A DNA stretch of 64,000 nt, taken from contig NZ_MSPW01000008.1 of assembly GCF_001955655.1 (NCBI RefSeq), positions 110,716 to 174,715 on the forward strand. The letters are read 5' to 3'. The translations under genes were made by a program, and so were the position numbers. Origin of the DNA: Viridibacillus arenosi. GTDB taxonomy: Bacteria > Bacillota > Bacilli > Bacillales_A > Planococcaceae. Under the pieces are notes generated by a model. That model did no database searches and was not told the DNA's origin. It saw nothing but the letters and a program-made list of their open reading frames with translations. Within the stretch, counting starts at the first letter, position 1, and every line of letters begins with the position of its first letter. Below, piece by piece: positions 15,887 to 25,677 of this stretch.

Positions 15887-16669
15887 TTAATCTTTTATAG
15901 CTTTCCAAATAGTCCATCTATCTTTTTCGGTAATGATCTTGTTATCATTTGAAGCCAGCTGTTCTTTAATATACGATACGAGTTCTTCAAGTTGCTTGTC
16001 ACTCAAGTCATGTAGAATGGATCTTCCAGTTCTATTTAATAAATCTGTTTCTAGATCAGTTAGCACTTTATATGTCTTTCTTGTTTCCCAAAACGAAAAA
16101 CCTTGTGGATCTTTGAATCCTTCTACTAGTAATGTTTGAATGACTTTTTCACTTGAATGTCTTCTTACAGTTTCTTTACTCACTAAGGATGGATATTTGG
16201 AGAAAAAATAACCTCTTATGTGAGTAGAACTTCCTTCAAGTATGCAATCTTCAGGTGTTCTATCTTGAATAATGAAAATACCGCCTGGTTTTAACAATTG
16301 ATAAGCTTCTTTAAAACAACTGTCCAAATCATTAATATGATGGATGATTGCTCTTTCTAAAATAATGTCATATTGTTCTTTTTTTAGTTGAGAATTTAAG
16401 GCATTACCTAAATGGAAATTGATGTTGGTATAACTTTTGCAGTTCTCTTTGGCTGAAGACAATATTTGCTCGGAAAAATCTAATCCCGTAACAAAAGAAG
16501 CGCCCATTTCTGCAAATGCTTTTGTGTAAATACCTCCACCACATCCAATATCTAAAACGTTTTTACCTTCAATCACACAAATTGACTGGATCATATTCAC
16601 CCAAGTATCATCTGCTTGTCGCTTGGCATAAGTAGAACGGTTATCCTGACTATGAAAATCAATCGCCAT
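15887..16669 (-). CDS. Class I SAM-dependent methyltransferase
   Basis: 260 residues. Motif I VLDIGCGGGIYTKAFAEMGA (about 38-57), acidic motif II TGLDFSEQ, and YDIILERAIIHHI and LLKPGGIFIIQDR motifs define a UbiE/Methyltransf_11-type fold. The substrate cannot be assigned. AAGGAGGTC precedes the ATG. It appears to be a single-gene unit. Confidence 0.88.
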   Translation of the reverse strand: MAIDFHSQDNRSTYAKRQADDTWVNMIQSICVIEGKNVLDIGCGGGIYTKAFAEMGASFVTGLDFSEQILSSAKENCKSYTNINFHLGNALNSQLKKEQYDIILERAIIHHINDLDSCFKEAYQLLKPGGIFIIQDRTPEDCILEGSSTHIRGYFFSKYPSLVSKETVRRHSSEKVIQTLLVEGFKDPQGFSFWETRKTYKVLTDLETDLLNRTGRSILHDLSDKQLEELVSYIKEQLASNDNKIITEKDRWTIWKAIKD

Positions 16670-16804
16670 AAAATGACCTCCTTTTCTTAATAACGTTAAG
16701 ATAATTGTGAATCTAAATTAGAAATAAGTAAATGTTATTAATATTATAATAATCGATCAATATTTCTTATATGTAAGTTTCAAGCATTTATGATTAAACC
16801 CCAT

Positions 16805-16834
16805 AAAAAAATGCTCACTCTAAATGAGTGAGCG
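16805..16834 (-). terminator. Terminator of the cation efflux gene
   Basis: The stem GCTCACT/AGTGAGC is followed by a T run on the minus strand, downstream of the gene at 16986. Confidence 0.7.
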
Positions 16835-16985
16835 AAACTAAAAATAAGGGCTATAAAAGGAAGATTTCTCCTTAACTATATACTTAATTAACAGAAAAGT
16901 CTATCATTTAACATCGATTTTTTAAAAAATGTTTCGTAAGGCAAAATAAATGTGAATAGAACATTCAAATAAGTAAGTAAAGGCT

Positions 16986-17891
16986 TTAAGCTTTGTCAAT
17001 TTCGTACCAAGGATTTAGGTGAATAAGAACTTCATCGACATCAGGTTGATTTTCCATTATAGTTTTTTTGATTTTGCGAATAATATCATGACCTTCTTGA
17101 ATTGTTAATTCACCTTGCACACCTACTCTAAGATCCACCAATACATAATGTCCATGTTCTCTAGCTCGTAGACGATCTATTCGTTTCACTTCTGGAATAG
17201 TAAGTATTAAAGTCATAAAGTTATCCAATCTTTCCTTGCTAACACTTTTTTCCATAAGAGTATCTATCGCTTCTATTATCATGCCATATGCAAGTTTAAA
17301 AACTAAAATGGTTACAATGATACCCGCAATTGGATCTCCGTAAGTAAGGATTTGAATATGATAAATCTCTCCAACTAGTGCAAGGCCAATTCCCAATACG
17401 GCTGCTAATGAAGCATACACATCTGCTAGATGATCATAGGCAGTTGCAATTAAGCCTTTACTATTCGTTCTTTTACCAATTCTAATCGTATATACGTATA
17501 AAACTTGCTTCCATACGAGTGAAATAATTGCAGTAATAAAAGCTATTACACTTGCTTTCTCAGGTTCATGAAAGAATGCTGAAAAAGATTCAAAGGCAAT
17601 ATAAATTGCTGCTAGTAATAAAATTATACCAACAATGGCAGAGCTGATTACTTCAGCTTTACCGTGGCCATAAGGATGGTCTTCATCTGCAGGACGTTTT
17701 GAAATACGCATTGAAGTTAAAGCAGCACCACTTGCAATAACATCACCAGCGTTATGATAACCATCTGCAAGAAGAACAGGGCTATTGAAGAGAGTACCTA
17801 CAACAATTTTAAGAATTGTTAAAATAATATTGCTTATTAAACTAATCCACCCAGCAAGTATTGAACCATTTGAATTTGTGACTTGATTCAT
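16986..17891 (-). CDS. Cation diffusion facilitator transporter
   Basis: 301 residues, six predicted membrane helices and a cytosolic C-terminal domain. It contains the first metal site LLADGYHNAGDVIASG (about 40-55) and the second YDHLADVYASL (about 150), typical of the CDF family; HPYGHGKAE is conserved between helices. Asn/Asp instead of His in the first site is the pattern of Mn2+/Fe2+-type members such as MneP/MneS, so manganese export is likely. GGGGGTG precedes the ATG. A perfect 18-bp hairpin in its leader may attenuate transcription. Confidence 0.88.
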   Translation of the reverse strand: MNQVTNSNGSILAGWISLISNIILTILKIVVGTLFNSPVLLADGYHNAGDVIASGAALTSMRISKRPADEDHPYGHGKAEVISSAIVGIILLLAAIYIAFESFSAFFHEPEKASVIAFITAIISLVWKQVLYVYTIRIGKRTNSKGLIATAYDHLADVYASLAAVLGIGLALVGEIYHIQILTYGDPIAGIIVTILVFKLAYGMIIEAIDTLMEKSVSKERLDNFMTLILTIPEVKRIDRLRAREHGHYVLVDLRVGVQGELTIQEGHDIIRKIKKTIMENQPDVDEVLIHLNPWYEIDKA

Positions 17892-17926
17892 AAATTTGCA
17901 CCCCCAATAAAAATCTTTCCCAAGAG

Positions 17927-17968
17927 CAACAAAAACCCTCGACTGGTTTTAGTCGAGGGTTTTTGTTG
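17927..17968 (-). terminator. Leader hairpin upstream of the cation efflux gene
   Basis: A perfect 18-bp stem (CAACAAAAACCCTCGACT and its complement) with a 6-base loop and an internal T run, 36 bases before the ATG of the CDF gene. It is either a leader attenuator or a terminator from a unit reading the other way; no aptamer was recognised upstream. Confidence 0.5.
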
Positions 17969-18048
17969 TTGAAATATATAGTTTTCGTGAATTTGTAGTT
18001 TGAATCATATTTATCACTCACTATTTTTAGGCATTTTATAATTTTACC

Positions 18049-18177
18049 ATGAAATTTTTGGAGGAGCAATATGAATTATTTTTATTTCTTCCACTGTTCA
18101 TGCATATTGCTAGTAAAGTAATTTCGGAAATTAAAGCAAAGCCACTAATGGATTATCTAACCGGTTTAAGGCAATAG
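18049..18177 (+). other. Small open frame (42 codons), uncertain
   Basis: MKFLEEQYELFLFLPLFMHI... has a hydrophobic then amphipathic character but no ribosome binding site. It could be the remains of a longer gene. It lies in the gap between 17891 and 18252 and is otherwise unsupported. Confidence 0.2.
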
Positions 18178-18251
18178 CTGAACTTCAGAAGTTCTAGCAG
18201 GGGAGGGAGTCTATAAACTAACGAGAGCTTTTCTTAATAAGAAAAAGAAAA

Positions 18252-19610
18252 TCATTTATTTTCTAACGATAATTTTAAACCTGTTTGATAGTATTGCGTC
18301 ATCATTTCTTCAGGAACCATGCTTCCACCAGTTCCCCAAATAATATGTGTACCTTTACTCATCTTTTCCTTTAAATTATGGTTCTGTAAATAATCGATGC
18401 CCTCTTTGCATAATTTACTTGGTCCTATCATGCCTGCTAATGCAGAAGGTTCTAAATGAATGCCCTCAGTATCGACTAGTTCTTTTAGTAACATATACAA
18501 CTGTTCATCGCTAACCGTATAATTACCACTTAAAAAAGGCTCCATAGTTTTACCGACAAACCCAGATGGCTTTCCTACAGCAAGCCCATCTGCATCTGTA
18601 ACATTATCTATACCAAAATCTTGTACAGAAACTTGATCATGAAGTCCAGTCATTAAACCAAGTAACATACAAGGTGAGTGGGTAGGTTCTGCAAAGAAAC
18701 AGTGAACATGATCTTGATACAATAATTTTAAACCAAAAGCTACGCCTCCAGGACCACCACCTACTCCACATGGAAGGTAAACAAATAAAGGATGATTTTC
18801 GTCTATTGTTACCTCTAGCTCTTCCAATTGTTTCTTCAATCGACTTGCAGCCACTGCATAGCCTAAAAATAGGTCGTGAGAATTTTCATCATCTACAAAA
18901 TAACATGTTGGGTCACTATCAGCTTGAATTCGACCTTCCTCCACTGCTTTACTATAATCAGCTTCATATTCAATAACTTTGACATTTTTACTTCTAAGCA
19001 AGTCTTTTTTCCACTGTTTTGCATCAGCTGACATATGAACAGTAACATTAAACCCTAATTTTGCACTGATGATGCCAATACTAAGTCCTAAATTTCCAGT
19101 CGAGCCTACAGCGATTGAATATTGTGAAAAGAACTTTCGAAATCTATCACTATCTAAAATCGAATAATCATCTTGAATTGTTAACAAATTATGCTGAAAA
19201 GCTAAGTCTTCTGCATGTTTGAGAATTTCATAAATACCACCTCGTGCTTTAATAGATCCTGAGATAGGAAGGTGACTATCACATTTAAGTAATAATTCAC
19301 CTAATATAGGTTGTTGATATCCCTGTTCTAATGAACGTTTCATGTCAGGAATTCTGACTAAAGGAGACTCTATGATCCCATTCGTTTCTTTTGTTTCAGG
19401 GAAAACATTGGCGATATATGGAGCGAAACGTTTTAATCTTTCCTCTGCATCTCTTACATCTTCTTTAGTAAGAGGGGATTTATTAATTCCTGTTTGAAAA
19501 TTTTTAACATTTGGATTCATCCAAAATACTTCTTCCAAAGAAATGAGTTTGTTTAGTAAAGGATATTGTTCTTTCAATTTTTGTATTTCTTTGCTTTCAA
19601 TTTCTTTCAT
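18252..19610 (-). CDS. dsdA: D-serine dehydratase (D-serine ammonia-lyase)
   Basis: 452 residues, PLP-dependent fold type II, converting D-serine to pyruvate and ammonia in the cytosol. The PLP lysine lies in [12 protein letters not shown] (about 117-128). [13 protein letters not shown] is the substrate/phosphate loop and [10 protein letters not shown] the second glycine loop. Length and motifs match DsdA. TAGGAGG precedes the ATG. It is divergent from an XRE-cupin regulator at 19761, a likely controller. Confidence 0.95.
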   Translation of the reverse strand: MKEIESKEIQKLKEQYPLLNKLISLEEVFWMNPNVKNFQTGINKSPLTKEDVRDAEERLKRFAPYIANVFPETKETNGIIESPLVRIPDMKRSLEQGYQQPILGELLLKCDSHLPISGSIKARGGIYEILKHAEDLAFQHNLLTIQDDYSILDSDRFRKFFSQYSIAVGSTGNLGLSIGIISAKLGFNVTVHMSADAKQWKKDLLRSKNVKVIEYEADYSKAVEEGRIQADSDPTCYFVDDENSHDLFLGYAVAASRLKKQLEELEVTIDENHPLFVYLPCGVGGGPGGVAFGLKLLYQDHVHCFFAEPTHSPCMLLGLMTGLHDQVSVQDFGIDNVTDADGLAVGKPSGFVGKTMEPFLSGNYTVSDEQLYMLLKELVDTEGIHLEPSALAGMIGPSKLCKEGIDYLQNHNLKEKMSKGTHIIWGTGGSMVPEEMMTQYYQTGLKLSLENK

Positions 19611-19708
19611 ATGTTTGATCCTCCTAATTTTCTTGTAGCAAGTCGTTTTATAAATTATAATTAAATAAATTTAAATACAGTTTAACATACAATTACTGTG
19701 ATATTAAT

Positions 19709-19738
19709 TTAAATTTAATTATTTTTAATTAAATTTAA
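19709..19738. promoter_or_regulatory. Inverted repeat between dsdA and its divergent regulator
   Basis: Arms of 13 bases, TTAAATTTAATTA and its complement, are separated by 4 bases, 23 bases before the regulator ATG. A candidate operator, though the sequence is very AT-rich. Confidence 0.4.
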
Positions 19739-19760
19739 CGTATTTTAAGGAGTATCGATA

Positions 19761-20306
19761 ATGGAGAATATAGACATTGGTAAGAAAGTAGAAAAATTTA
19801 GAAAAGCTAAAGGATTAAGTAGTAGAGAATTAGCAAAATTAGCTGAAATTACACCTTCAATGTTAAGCCAGATTGAACGAGGTTTAGCTAATCCGTCAAT
19901 TCAAACACTAAAAGTCTTAGCTAAAACTCTAAATGTTCCAACTTTTAGTTTTCTACTTGAAGAAATAGTTACGGAGGATTTAATCGTTAGGTCCAACAAT
20001 CGTAAGAAAATAATCATTGATAATTTAACCTATGAGTTATTGTCACCTGATTTTACAGGGAATTTGGCAACAGCATTAATGAAAGTACCTTCGAATTCTT
20101 CCTCATCAGAAAATCCTTTAGAACATAGAGGAGAGGAAGTGGCATATATTTTGGAAGGAAAAATTAAGTTATATTTGGATGAAGATGAATATGTATTAGA
20201 AGCTGGTGATAGTGTGAAGATACCAGCAAATTTGAAACATAAATGGGAAAATAATTTTGTTGAAAATGCAGTTGTTTTATTTTCAGTTACCCCACCTGCG
20301 TTTTAA
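19761..20306 (+). CDS. XRE-family regulator with C-terminal cupin domain
   Basis: 181 residues. A helix-turn-helix (about 7-62: KAKGLSSRELAKLAEITPSMLSQIERG) is followed by a cupin domain (about 110-175: EHRGEEVAYILEGKIKLYLD...EAGDSVKIPANLKHKWEN). This architecture is common for regulators of small-molecule metabolism that bind a ligand in the cupin. Divergent from dsdA, so D-serine or a related compound is the inferred signal. AAGGAG precedes the ATG. Confidence 0.9.
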   Translation: MENIDIGKKVEKFRKAKGLSSRELAKLAEITPSMLSQIERGLANPSIQTLKVLAKTLNVPTFSFLLEEIVTEDLIVRSNNRKKIIIDNLTYELLSPDFTGNLATALMKVPSNSSSSENPLEHRGEEVAYILEGKIKLYLDEDEYVLEAGDSVKIPANLKHKWENNFVENAVVLFSVTPPAF

Positions 20307-20418
20307 TATAGATAAATGTAATCTGTTCTTTAAGAATGGGATGTAATTGTTGAGAATCTTTTTAAATAATGATATTTTTGTTTGTTTTGAGAAAAATGAA
20401 TCTTGGATGGAGAAAAAA

Positions 20419-20461
20419 ACACACATAACACTGTTCCATTTCTGAAAGGTGCTATGTGTGT
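20419..20461. terminator. Hairpin downstream of the XRE-cupin gene
   Basis: The ACACACATA.CAC/GTG.TATGTGTGT stem has one mismatch, between convergent genes. Confidence 0.45.
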
Positions 20462-20590
20462 ATAGTTTATTAAAATTAAACAACTTTATTGGCATGAGAA
20501 AATCTTCTATTATCTTGCTAAAAGTTTTTTGATAAATGATTGTTAAAAAATTTATATGTTATCAACAGCAATCAAATGTTGAAAAAATAG

Positions 20591-21457
20591 CTATTTTATA
20601 TATTCATTACTCACTAATTCATTTTGGATGACTTCAGTTGGAATTATAAACTCAACTAAACCCATATAACCAGGAGAAACTTCATATTTATCAAATGAAA
20701 TTACTAATTTACCTTTGTTATTTATATAGAAATTTTGATCTTTAACTATCTTTTCAAATGGATCAAATACTAACTCTTTACCGGTTCCACTTACCCAATA
20801 AGTCAATTCCGCATCCTCTTTCATTTGTGTTCTCATTTGCTCTTGTATATTTTCACTAATAGCTTTTATATAATTTTCATTCTTAAATAAGCTTGGCAGT
20901 GTTATATAAATTTCCTTTTCTTTGTCAATTGTATCAAATTTTATTGTCGTTGATGAAGAACCAACAGTATTTACATAATATCTTCCGATTGAAAGAAGTT
21001 GTTTGGTGTCTGTTTTAATTTCATAACCACTATTTTCACCTAAATGTCCGCCTCCATTTTTCTTCAGCTCTTTCTTATCGGCTAAAAATTCTTGATATAA
21101 TTGTTCATTCTCTTTTAAATATTTTTCGTTTAGACTGCTTTCTAATTCTTTGTTGTCTAAGTTAGTTATTGCTGGAACTTTATAGTCTGCTTTGTAAGTA
21201 CCTTCATCAACTTTAAACTCTCTAAACGTAATTAATTTCACAACTTTATCTAAAATCGGAATATCGGAAAAAGCATAAGCAATCGTTGAACTTGTATTGA
21301 CACTCGTCATAAACAAAGCTGCTGCAACTGCAATACCAAAATACAATTTTTTTAGCTTTCTTTTCCTTGGAAATAATGAGTGCTTAACTACTGATTCTAT
21401 TTCTTCTGGTATTTCAATTTCTTTATATTCTTTTATCAGTTGTTTCATTCTCTTCAT
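20591..21457 (-). CDS. rsiV: Anti-sigma-V factor RsiV
   Basis: 288 residues. A cytosolic anti-sigma segment (about 1-35, IKEYKEIEIPEEIESVVKHSL) is followed by one membrane helix (about 42-62) and an extracellular DUF4163/DUF3298 region (AITNLDNKELESSLNEKYLKENEQLYQEF..., SFDKYEVSPGYMGLVEFIIPTEVI). The layout closely follows B. subtilis RsiV, the lysozyme-binding anti-sigma factor cleaved by signal peptidase and RasP to free SigV. It begins 19 bases after sigV in one operon. No oatA follows it here. Confidence 0.9.
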   Translation of the reverse strand: MKRMKQLIKEYKEIEIPEEIESVVKHSLFPRKRKLKKLYFGIAVAAALFMTSVNTSSTIAYAFSDIPILDKVVKLITFREFKVDEGTYKADYKVPAITNLDNKELESSLNEKYLKENEQLYQEFLADKKELKKNGGGHLGENSGYEIKTDTKQLLSIGRYYVNTVGSSSTTIKFDTIDKEKEIYITLPSLFKNENYIKAISENIQEQMRTQMKEDAELTYWVSGTGKELVFDPFEKIVKDQNFYINNKGKLVISFDKYEVSPGYMGLVEFIIPTEVIQNELVSNEYIK

Positions 21458-21476
21458 TCTTTTGAACCTCCTGGAT

Positions 21477-21965
21477 TCACTCTTCTAATTCTATTTTCAA
21501 TAACTTTAATGCTTTATATAATCTTGTTTTAATAGTATTAACATTTTCTTCTAATACATTGGCTATTTCATCAATTTTCATATCTTCAAAAAAGCGAAGC
21601 ATAATAATGGCGCGATATGAATTGGGTAGCGATTCAATTGCTTTTTTCAAATCCATATTGGTATATTCATCAGTTACACCAGCTAAATGATATTCAATGT
21701 CATCTGTTTCCATCATAATTACTTTTTTTAGCTTTCTTATGCCATCAATTGAAGTATTGATTACTATTCGGTACATCCAACTTTTCATTACTGACTCATC
21801 TTCAAGCGTATGAAGCGAACTTAATCCTTTTCGAATAGATTCCTGGACAACATCTAAAGCATCTTGTTGATTTTTCATATAACTATAAGAAAAGCGATAT
21901 AGGTTTGTATGATTTTCAGTTACAAACTTTATGTAAGCCTTCTCTAATTTTCTTCTTTTGAACAT
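21477..21965 (-). CDS. sigV: ECF RNA polymerase sigma factor SigV
   Basis: 162 residues. Region 2 (about 15-85: NLYRFSYSYMKNQQDALDVVQESIRKGL, SWMYRIVINTSID) and region 4 (about 108-160: LPNSYRAIIMLRFFEDMKIDEIANVL) are of ECF type. The start at 21965 has GGGAGTAA upstream; the longer frame to 22166 lacks support. Paired with rsiV, which fixes the assignment: it directs the envelope/lysozyme-stress response. The promoter at 22010-22036 looks autoregulatory. Confidence 0.9.
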   Translation of the reverse strand: MFKRRKLEKAYIKFVTENHTNLYRFSYSYMKNQQDALDVVQESIRKGLSSLHTLEDESVMKSWMYRIVINTSIDGIRKLKKVIMMETDDIEYHLAGVTDEYTNMDLKKAIESLPNSYRAIIMLRFFEDMKIDEIANVLEENVNTIKTRLYKALKLLKIELEE

Positions 21966-22009
21966 AAAATTACTCCCTTGATACGTATCAAATTTGTATA
22001 CGGTGCTAA

Positions 22010-22036
22010 GACGTAGGACTAATGTAAAAAGTTTTA
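22010..22036 (-). promoter_or_regulatory. Putative ECF (SigV) autoregulatory promoter
   Basis: On the minus strand TAAAAC, then 17 bases, then CGTC: the AAC/CGTC signature of ECF promoters, about 45 bases upstream of the sigV start codon. Confidence 0.6.
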
Positions 22037-22314
22037 TGTAATTTAAACCTTTTTTCAGTACTATTTTTGCTCTAGTGAAGTAACAATCAAGTTGAGGGAG
22101 ATATATCTTGTGTAATTGAATAAATAAAATAAGAAAGATCATTTCTTGTAGAATCAATTCACCCACAATGAATTCTATAAAAAGTCTTTCCTATGAAACA
22201 AGTTACAACAGATATTTTTCAATACCCAGTAACGTGGATATTGTGAAGATATTTCGTAATTAGCTAGTATTAATCGTAAACAAGCACTAAAAGTAAGAAC
22301 TTACAGCTTTTTAG

Positions 22315-22476
22315 ACTAATGAAAGTACAATCACATGGTCTTTAGCTTCCATAACTCTAGAAATGTACATATTCACGGATCCAGTATTTATTTCAATAAC
22401 TAGACGTGTGGAAGATACAGAGGGGGAGGATGAGGATCTTATAACAGAAGAAGGTTATCTTAAAGTAATTGGATAA
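22315..22476 (+). pseudogene. Remnant reading frame (53 codons)
   Basis: After an in-frame stop the translation reads like real protein (TWSLASITLEMYIFTDPVFI, then EDTEGEDEDLITEEGYLKVIG) but has no upstream start with a ribosome binding site. It is probably the 3' end of a decayed gene in the 22166-22749 gap; family not recognised. Confidence 0.3.
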
Positions 22477-22748
22477 AGCAAATATAAACTATTGTCTAAA
22501 CATCTAATTAAAGGGAATAATGTTATTTCGAAAACGATTCAATTACCAACTATGAAATTGAATCGAGAATCTCGGATTGAAGATAAGGGTCCTCAAAAAT
22601 ATATAAGTATACAGCAAATATTTTATAGTTTATGTACTGCTAATCTAAATAGAAGAAGTGATCCTAATAGATTTTGAACTGAAACCCGAGTAGTAGACAC
22701 TGAAAAAAGTGGCCCTATTCGGAGTTCAGTTTAATCATTCATGTTTAA

Positions 22749-22925
22749 CTATTTTTTACTTTTATTTGATTTTTTACTTTTATTATTTGATTTAGCATCA
22801 AATTCAGCAGCAAATTCTTCGTTGTTGTTGGGGTCATTGTTGTTACTGTTGTAGCTACTATTACTGTTGTCGATATTCTTGTTATGATTTCTTTCGTTTT
22901 TTGTTTTGTTATTGTTCTTAGACAT
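22749..22925 (-). CDS. Small Asn/Lys-rich protein, probable small spore protein
   Basis: 58 residues, extremely rich in Asn, Ser and Lys, with one non-repetitive segment EEFAAEFDAKS (36-46) reminiscent of the EFASE motif of gamma-type small acid-soluble spore proteins. A strong ribosome binding site (TAGGAGGTGA) lies 7 bases before the ATG. Assignment to a spore protein family is tentative. Confidence 0.6.
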   Translation of the reverse strand: MSKNNNKTKNERNHNKNIDNSNSSYNSNNNDPNNNEEFAAEFDAKSNNKSKKSNKSKK

Positions 22926-23124
22926 GGATCTTCACCTCCTAGAGTGTAAGGTGCACAGTAATAGAATGTTTTATTCTTAATTAAAATTTCTTCATATAAA
23001 ACTTAACAGGGAGATTGGATACTAATTAAATCACCCTGAATTTTGTCACTTTTATCTGGAAATAAATGATAGTATCAATAATATGAGCATAGTTAATATT
23101 GCTTTAAATAACGAGGTGACTAAT

Positions 23125-24267
23125 ATGAACCAATTATTATTAAGTAAACGTGTAGACTTGGGAATATTACATCAATGTGTTTCAAAGATATTAAACGAAC
23201 GAGTTAATTGTGTGAAAAGCTGGGAATTTGATTCGATCGTTTGTAAATCCCTTAATTTTACGACAGAAGGTGTTTACCGTATTCATGGGATTGCAGATAT
23301 CATGGGAAAGGAAGTACCATGGGCTGTTGTGGTAAAGGTCATAAAGCCTGGACAAGTAGAAATGAATGATCCATGGTATCACAACTATTGGAGGCGTGAA
23401 GCATTGGTCAACCAGTCAGATATATTGGTTAAACTTCCTGATGTGATTAATACCTCACAATGTTTTAACGTTGAGGAAAAAACAGATGGTTCAGTGTGGA
23501 TATGGATGGAAGAAATAATAGAAGATAGTATTAAGATTTGGTCTGAAAATGATTATGCATTTGTGGCTCGTCAATTGGGAATTTTCAATGGAGCTTATGT
23601 AACAGGTCATACACTTCCAGAACACAACTGGATTTGTCGTAATTGGCTTGAGTCATGGATTAGTGGATGTAAGAAATATGCAAGTGACCCAAACATTTAT
23701 TATCCTCAAATACAGTTTGGGCTTAATATCGAAAATATTTGGGATTCTTATACCTGTTTAAATAATAATATTAATAATCTTCTTCAAGCCTTAAGTAAAC
23801 TACCGCGTGTTCTTGCTCATCAAGATTTAAGCCGGCAAAACATGTTCATAAATACATATCAAGGTGCAGTGAAAGTGTGGACATTAATTGATTGGCAGTT
23901 TTTAAGTATCTCGGGGTTAGGAGAAGATTTAGGTAAATTATATGGTGTTGCGATGAGTCAAGGAAATATTGAAAGTGATCAAGGTGACTACTATCAAAAT
24001 TTATTATTTAAAAACTATATTGAAGGACTTAAAGATGCTGGATGGAATGGGGACATAACATTACCAAGATACGGATTTTGCGCTTCTGTCGCTTTAAGAA
24101 GTGCTTGGGAAGTACCCAAATTAATCAAGTTAGCGGCAAGTTCACAAATCGATTTGAATGTAATTGAAAATCTCACTCGAATTGTAAGTATCCAAATGGA
24201 TTTGGGTGTAGAAGCGGATAGTTTAATGAGGGATGTTAATTTGTCGGAGCAAGAATTTATTAATTAA
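23125..24267 (+). CDS. APH-type phosphotransferase family protein
   Basis: About 380 residues of aminoglycoside-phosphotransferase/kinase fold. The nucleotide lobe includes PWAVVVKVIKP (about 70-80), the catalytic loop is VLAHQDLSRQNMFI (about 230-243), and the metal-binding LIDWQFLSISGLGEDLGKLYG follows. The substrate is unknown. The ATG at 23125 is favoured by CGAGGTGACT just upstream rather than the ATG at 23083. Confidence 0.85.
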   Translation: MNQLLLSKRVDLGILHQCVSKILNERVNCVKSWEFDSIVCKSLNFTTEGVYRIHGIADIMGKEVPWAVVVKVIKPGQVEMNDPWYHNYWRREALVNQSDILVKLPDVINTSQCFNVEEKTDGSVWIWMEEIIEDSIKIWSENDYAFVARQLGIFNGAYVTGHTLPEHNWICRNWLESWISGCKKYASDPNIYYPQIQFGLNIENIWDSYTCLNNNINNLLQALSKLPRVLAHQDLSRQNMFINTYQGAVKVWTLIDWQFLSISGLGEDLGKLYGVAMSQGNIESDQGDYYQNLLFKNYIEGLKDAGWNGDITLPRYGFCASVALRSAWEVPKLIKLAASSQIDLNVIENLTRIVSIQMDLGVEADSLMRDVNLSEQEFIN

Positions 24268-24426
24268 ATATGGAAAGTTTAGGGATTTAAATGAATGTTT
24301 GAATGAATATTAAGCAGTGAACTATGCTTATTTGCTACATCTATTATAACAAAAATTCACATATAATATTAGCCTGTTTTTGGGAAGTAATATACGGTAG
24401 CCTTAAATAATAAGGGAGGGATGGAA

Positions 24427-24957
24427 ATGTCTGGATTACAAAAAGGCGAAGTATATTTAGTGGAACCTGATGATAACTGGGTGCAATCTTTCATAAATGA
24501 GAAGGATATTTTGCAAAGAGTTTTAGGGGATTTAATAATAGATATTCAGCATATAGGCAGCACAGCTATTCCAGGAATTAAAGCTAAGCCATTAGTAGAT
24601 ATAATTATTGGTTTAAGAAAAATAGAAGATTTTAAAATGTTTGATTTTCAGGAGCTCAAAGAGAACAGTTATTATCATTTAGCGAAAGTTAACATTGAAG
24701 GCAAGGAAGTTATTGCAAAGTTTGAAAGTTTGGAGCCTCTATTCAAAACGCATGTTGCTCACGTTGTAGAGTATGGAGGAGAATGGTGGCAAAAGCATAT
24801 ACTATTCCGTGATCGCTTAACAGCACAACCTGAATTGGCAAAGGAATATGAACAGTTAAAAATAAAGCTGTCTAAAGAACATCCAAACAATGAAAATGCT
24901 TATGCTAATGCGAAGTTGGAGTTTGTGGATAGAGTCATTAAGATGAATGAAGATTAG
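24427..24957 (+). CDS. GrpB/UPF0157 family nucleotidyltransferase-like protein
   Basis: About 176 residues with the GrpB signature: VYLVEPDDNWVQSF, IIDIQHIGSTAIPGIKAKPLVDIIIG (about 38-62) and HILFRDRL...YEQLKIKLSKEHPN...YANAK. It belongs to the nucleotidyltransferase superfamily; the physiological substrate is unknown. The ribosome binding site AAGGGAGGG abuts the ATG at 24421, so the ATG at 24427 is more likely. It overlaps the next reading frame. Confidence 0.88.
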   Translation: MSGLQKGEVYLVEPDDNWVQSFINEKDILQRVLGDLIIDIQHIGSTAIPGIKAKPLVDIIIGLRKIEDFKMFDFQELKENSYYHLAKVNIEGKEVIAKFESLEPLFKTHVAHVVEYGGEWWQKHILFRDRLTAQPELAKEYEQLKIKLSKEHPNNENAYANAKLEFVDRVIKMNED

Positions 24958-25555
24958 CTTTTTGGAGGTATTATCTAATGGATATTCTATCCTAAAATCA
25001 AGTTTAGTAATGCTTAATGAATTCATATACTTTGATGAAAACCAATATTTACGTGAAAAATGCAACAATTATGAAGCAATAAATGAACTGACATCTCAAT
25101 TTGAAGAGGCTATAAAATCTTTAGAGCAATATTCTAAAATTGAGCAGATTTTTCTATTTGGAAATCTTGGTAATCTATATCGTATTGCAGGAGATAGTAA
25201 GCAAGCCGTAAATATATTAGAAAAAAGTTTTAAGCTTGCTGAAGAAAGTGGTCTAAAAAAATTAAAGATTGCTAATCTGATTCGTTTAGGCGAAGCATAT
25301 AAATATGCTGGACAATATGAAGAAGCATTAAGGTTGTTTGACTTAGCTATTCGAGCATTAACACCTACAGATGATTGTGATTTAGTGGATTTTGCTCTAC
25401 AGCATAAAGGGAAGTGTCTAATGGAATTGGATGAATGGAAAATAGCACTATCTCATTTTAACGAAGCATTATCTATTCGAAAAAGAAAAAAAGAGCAATC
25501 TTTAATTCATTCAACAGAATTGGCAATACAATTTGTAAAAGAAAATAGAAACTAA
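24947..25555 (+). CDS. Tetratricopeptide-repeat protein
   Basis: About 200 residues with three TPR units (about 58-165: LFGNLGNLYRIAGDSKQAVNILEKSFKLAEE, IRLGEAYKYAGQYEEALRLFDLAIRAL, QHKGKCLMELDEWKIALSHFNEAL). The start is uncertain: TTGGAGG at 24961-24967 precedes an ATG at 24979 that is in a different frame and stops after five codons. A single-base shift there would connect it to this frame (tail GYSILKSS...NEFIYFDENQYL). Translation may instead begin at 24947 or 25010. Probably protein-protein interaction; partner unknown. Confidence 0.72.
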   Translation: MKISFLEVLSNGYSILKSSLVMLNEFIYFDENQYLREKCNNYEAINELTSQFEEAIKSLEQYSKIEQIFLFGNLGNLYRIAGDSKQAVNILEKSFKLAEESGLKKLKIANLIRLGEAYKYAGQYEEALRLFDLAIRALTPTDDCDLVDFALQHKGKCLMELDEWKIALSHFNEALSIRKRKKEQSLIHSTELAIQFVKENRN

Positions 25556-25626
25556 TAAAATCTCTTTAGAATGTGATGAATCATTCGGAGACAATCAGTA
25601 AATCATTTATCTTGCTAAAACAAACT

Positions 25627-25666
25627 AAGGCTACTCCAAAACTCATTTTGAAGTAGCCTTTTCTAA
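25627..25666. terminator. Bidirectional terminator
   Basis: AAGGCTACT..AAA/TTT..AGTAGCCTT stem with flanking A and T runs, between convergent genes. Confidence 0.7.
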
Positions 25667-25677
25667 ATTAATTATTA

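Noticed and set aside
22492..22677. Open frame of 61 codons in the gap before the small spore-type gene
   Set aside because: No start signals and no similarity; intergenic decay is more likely.
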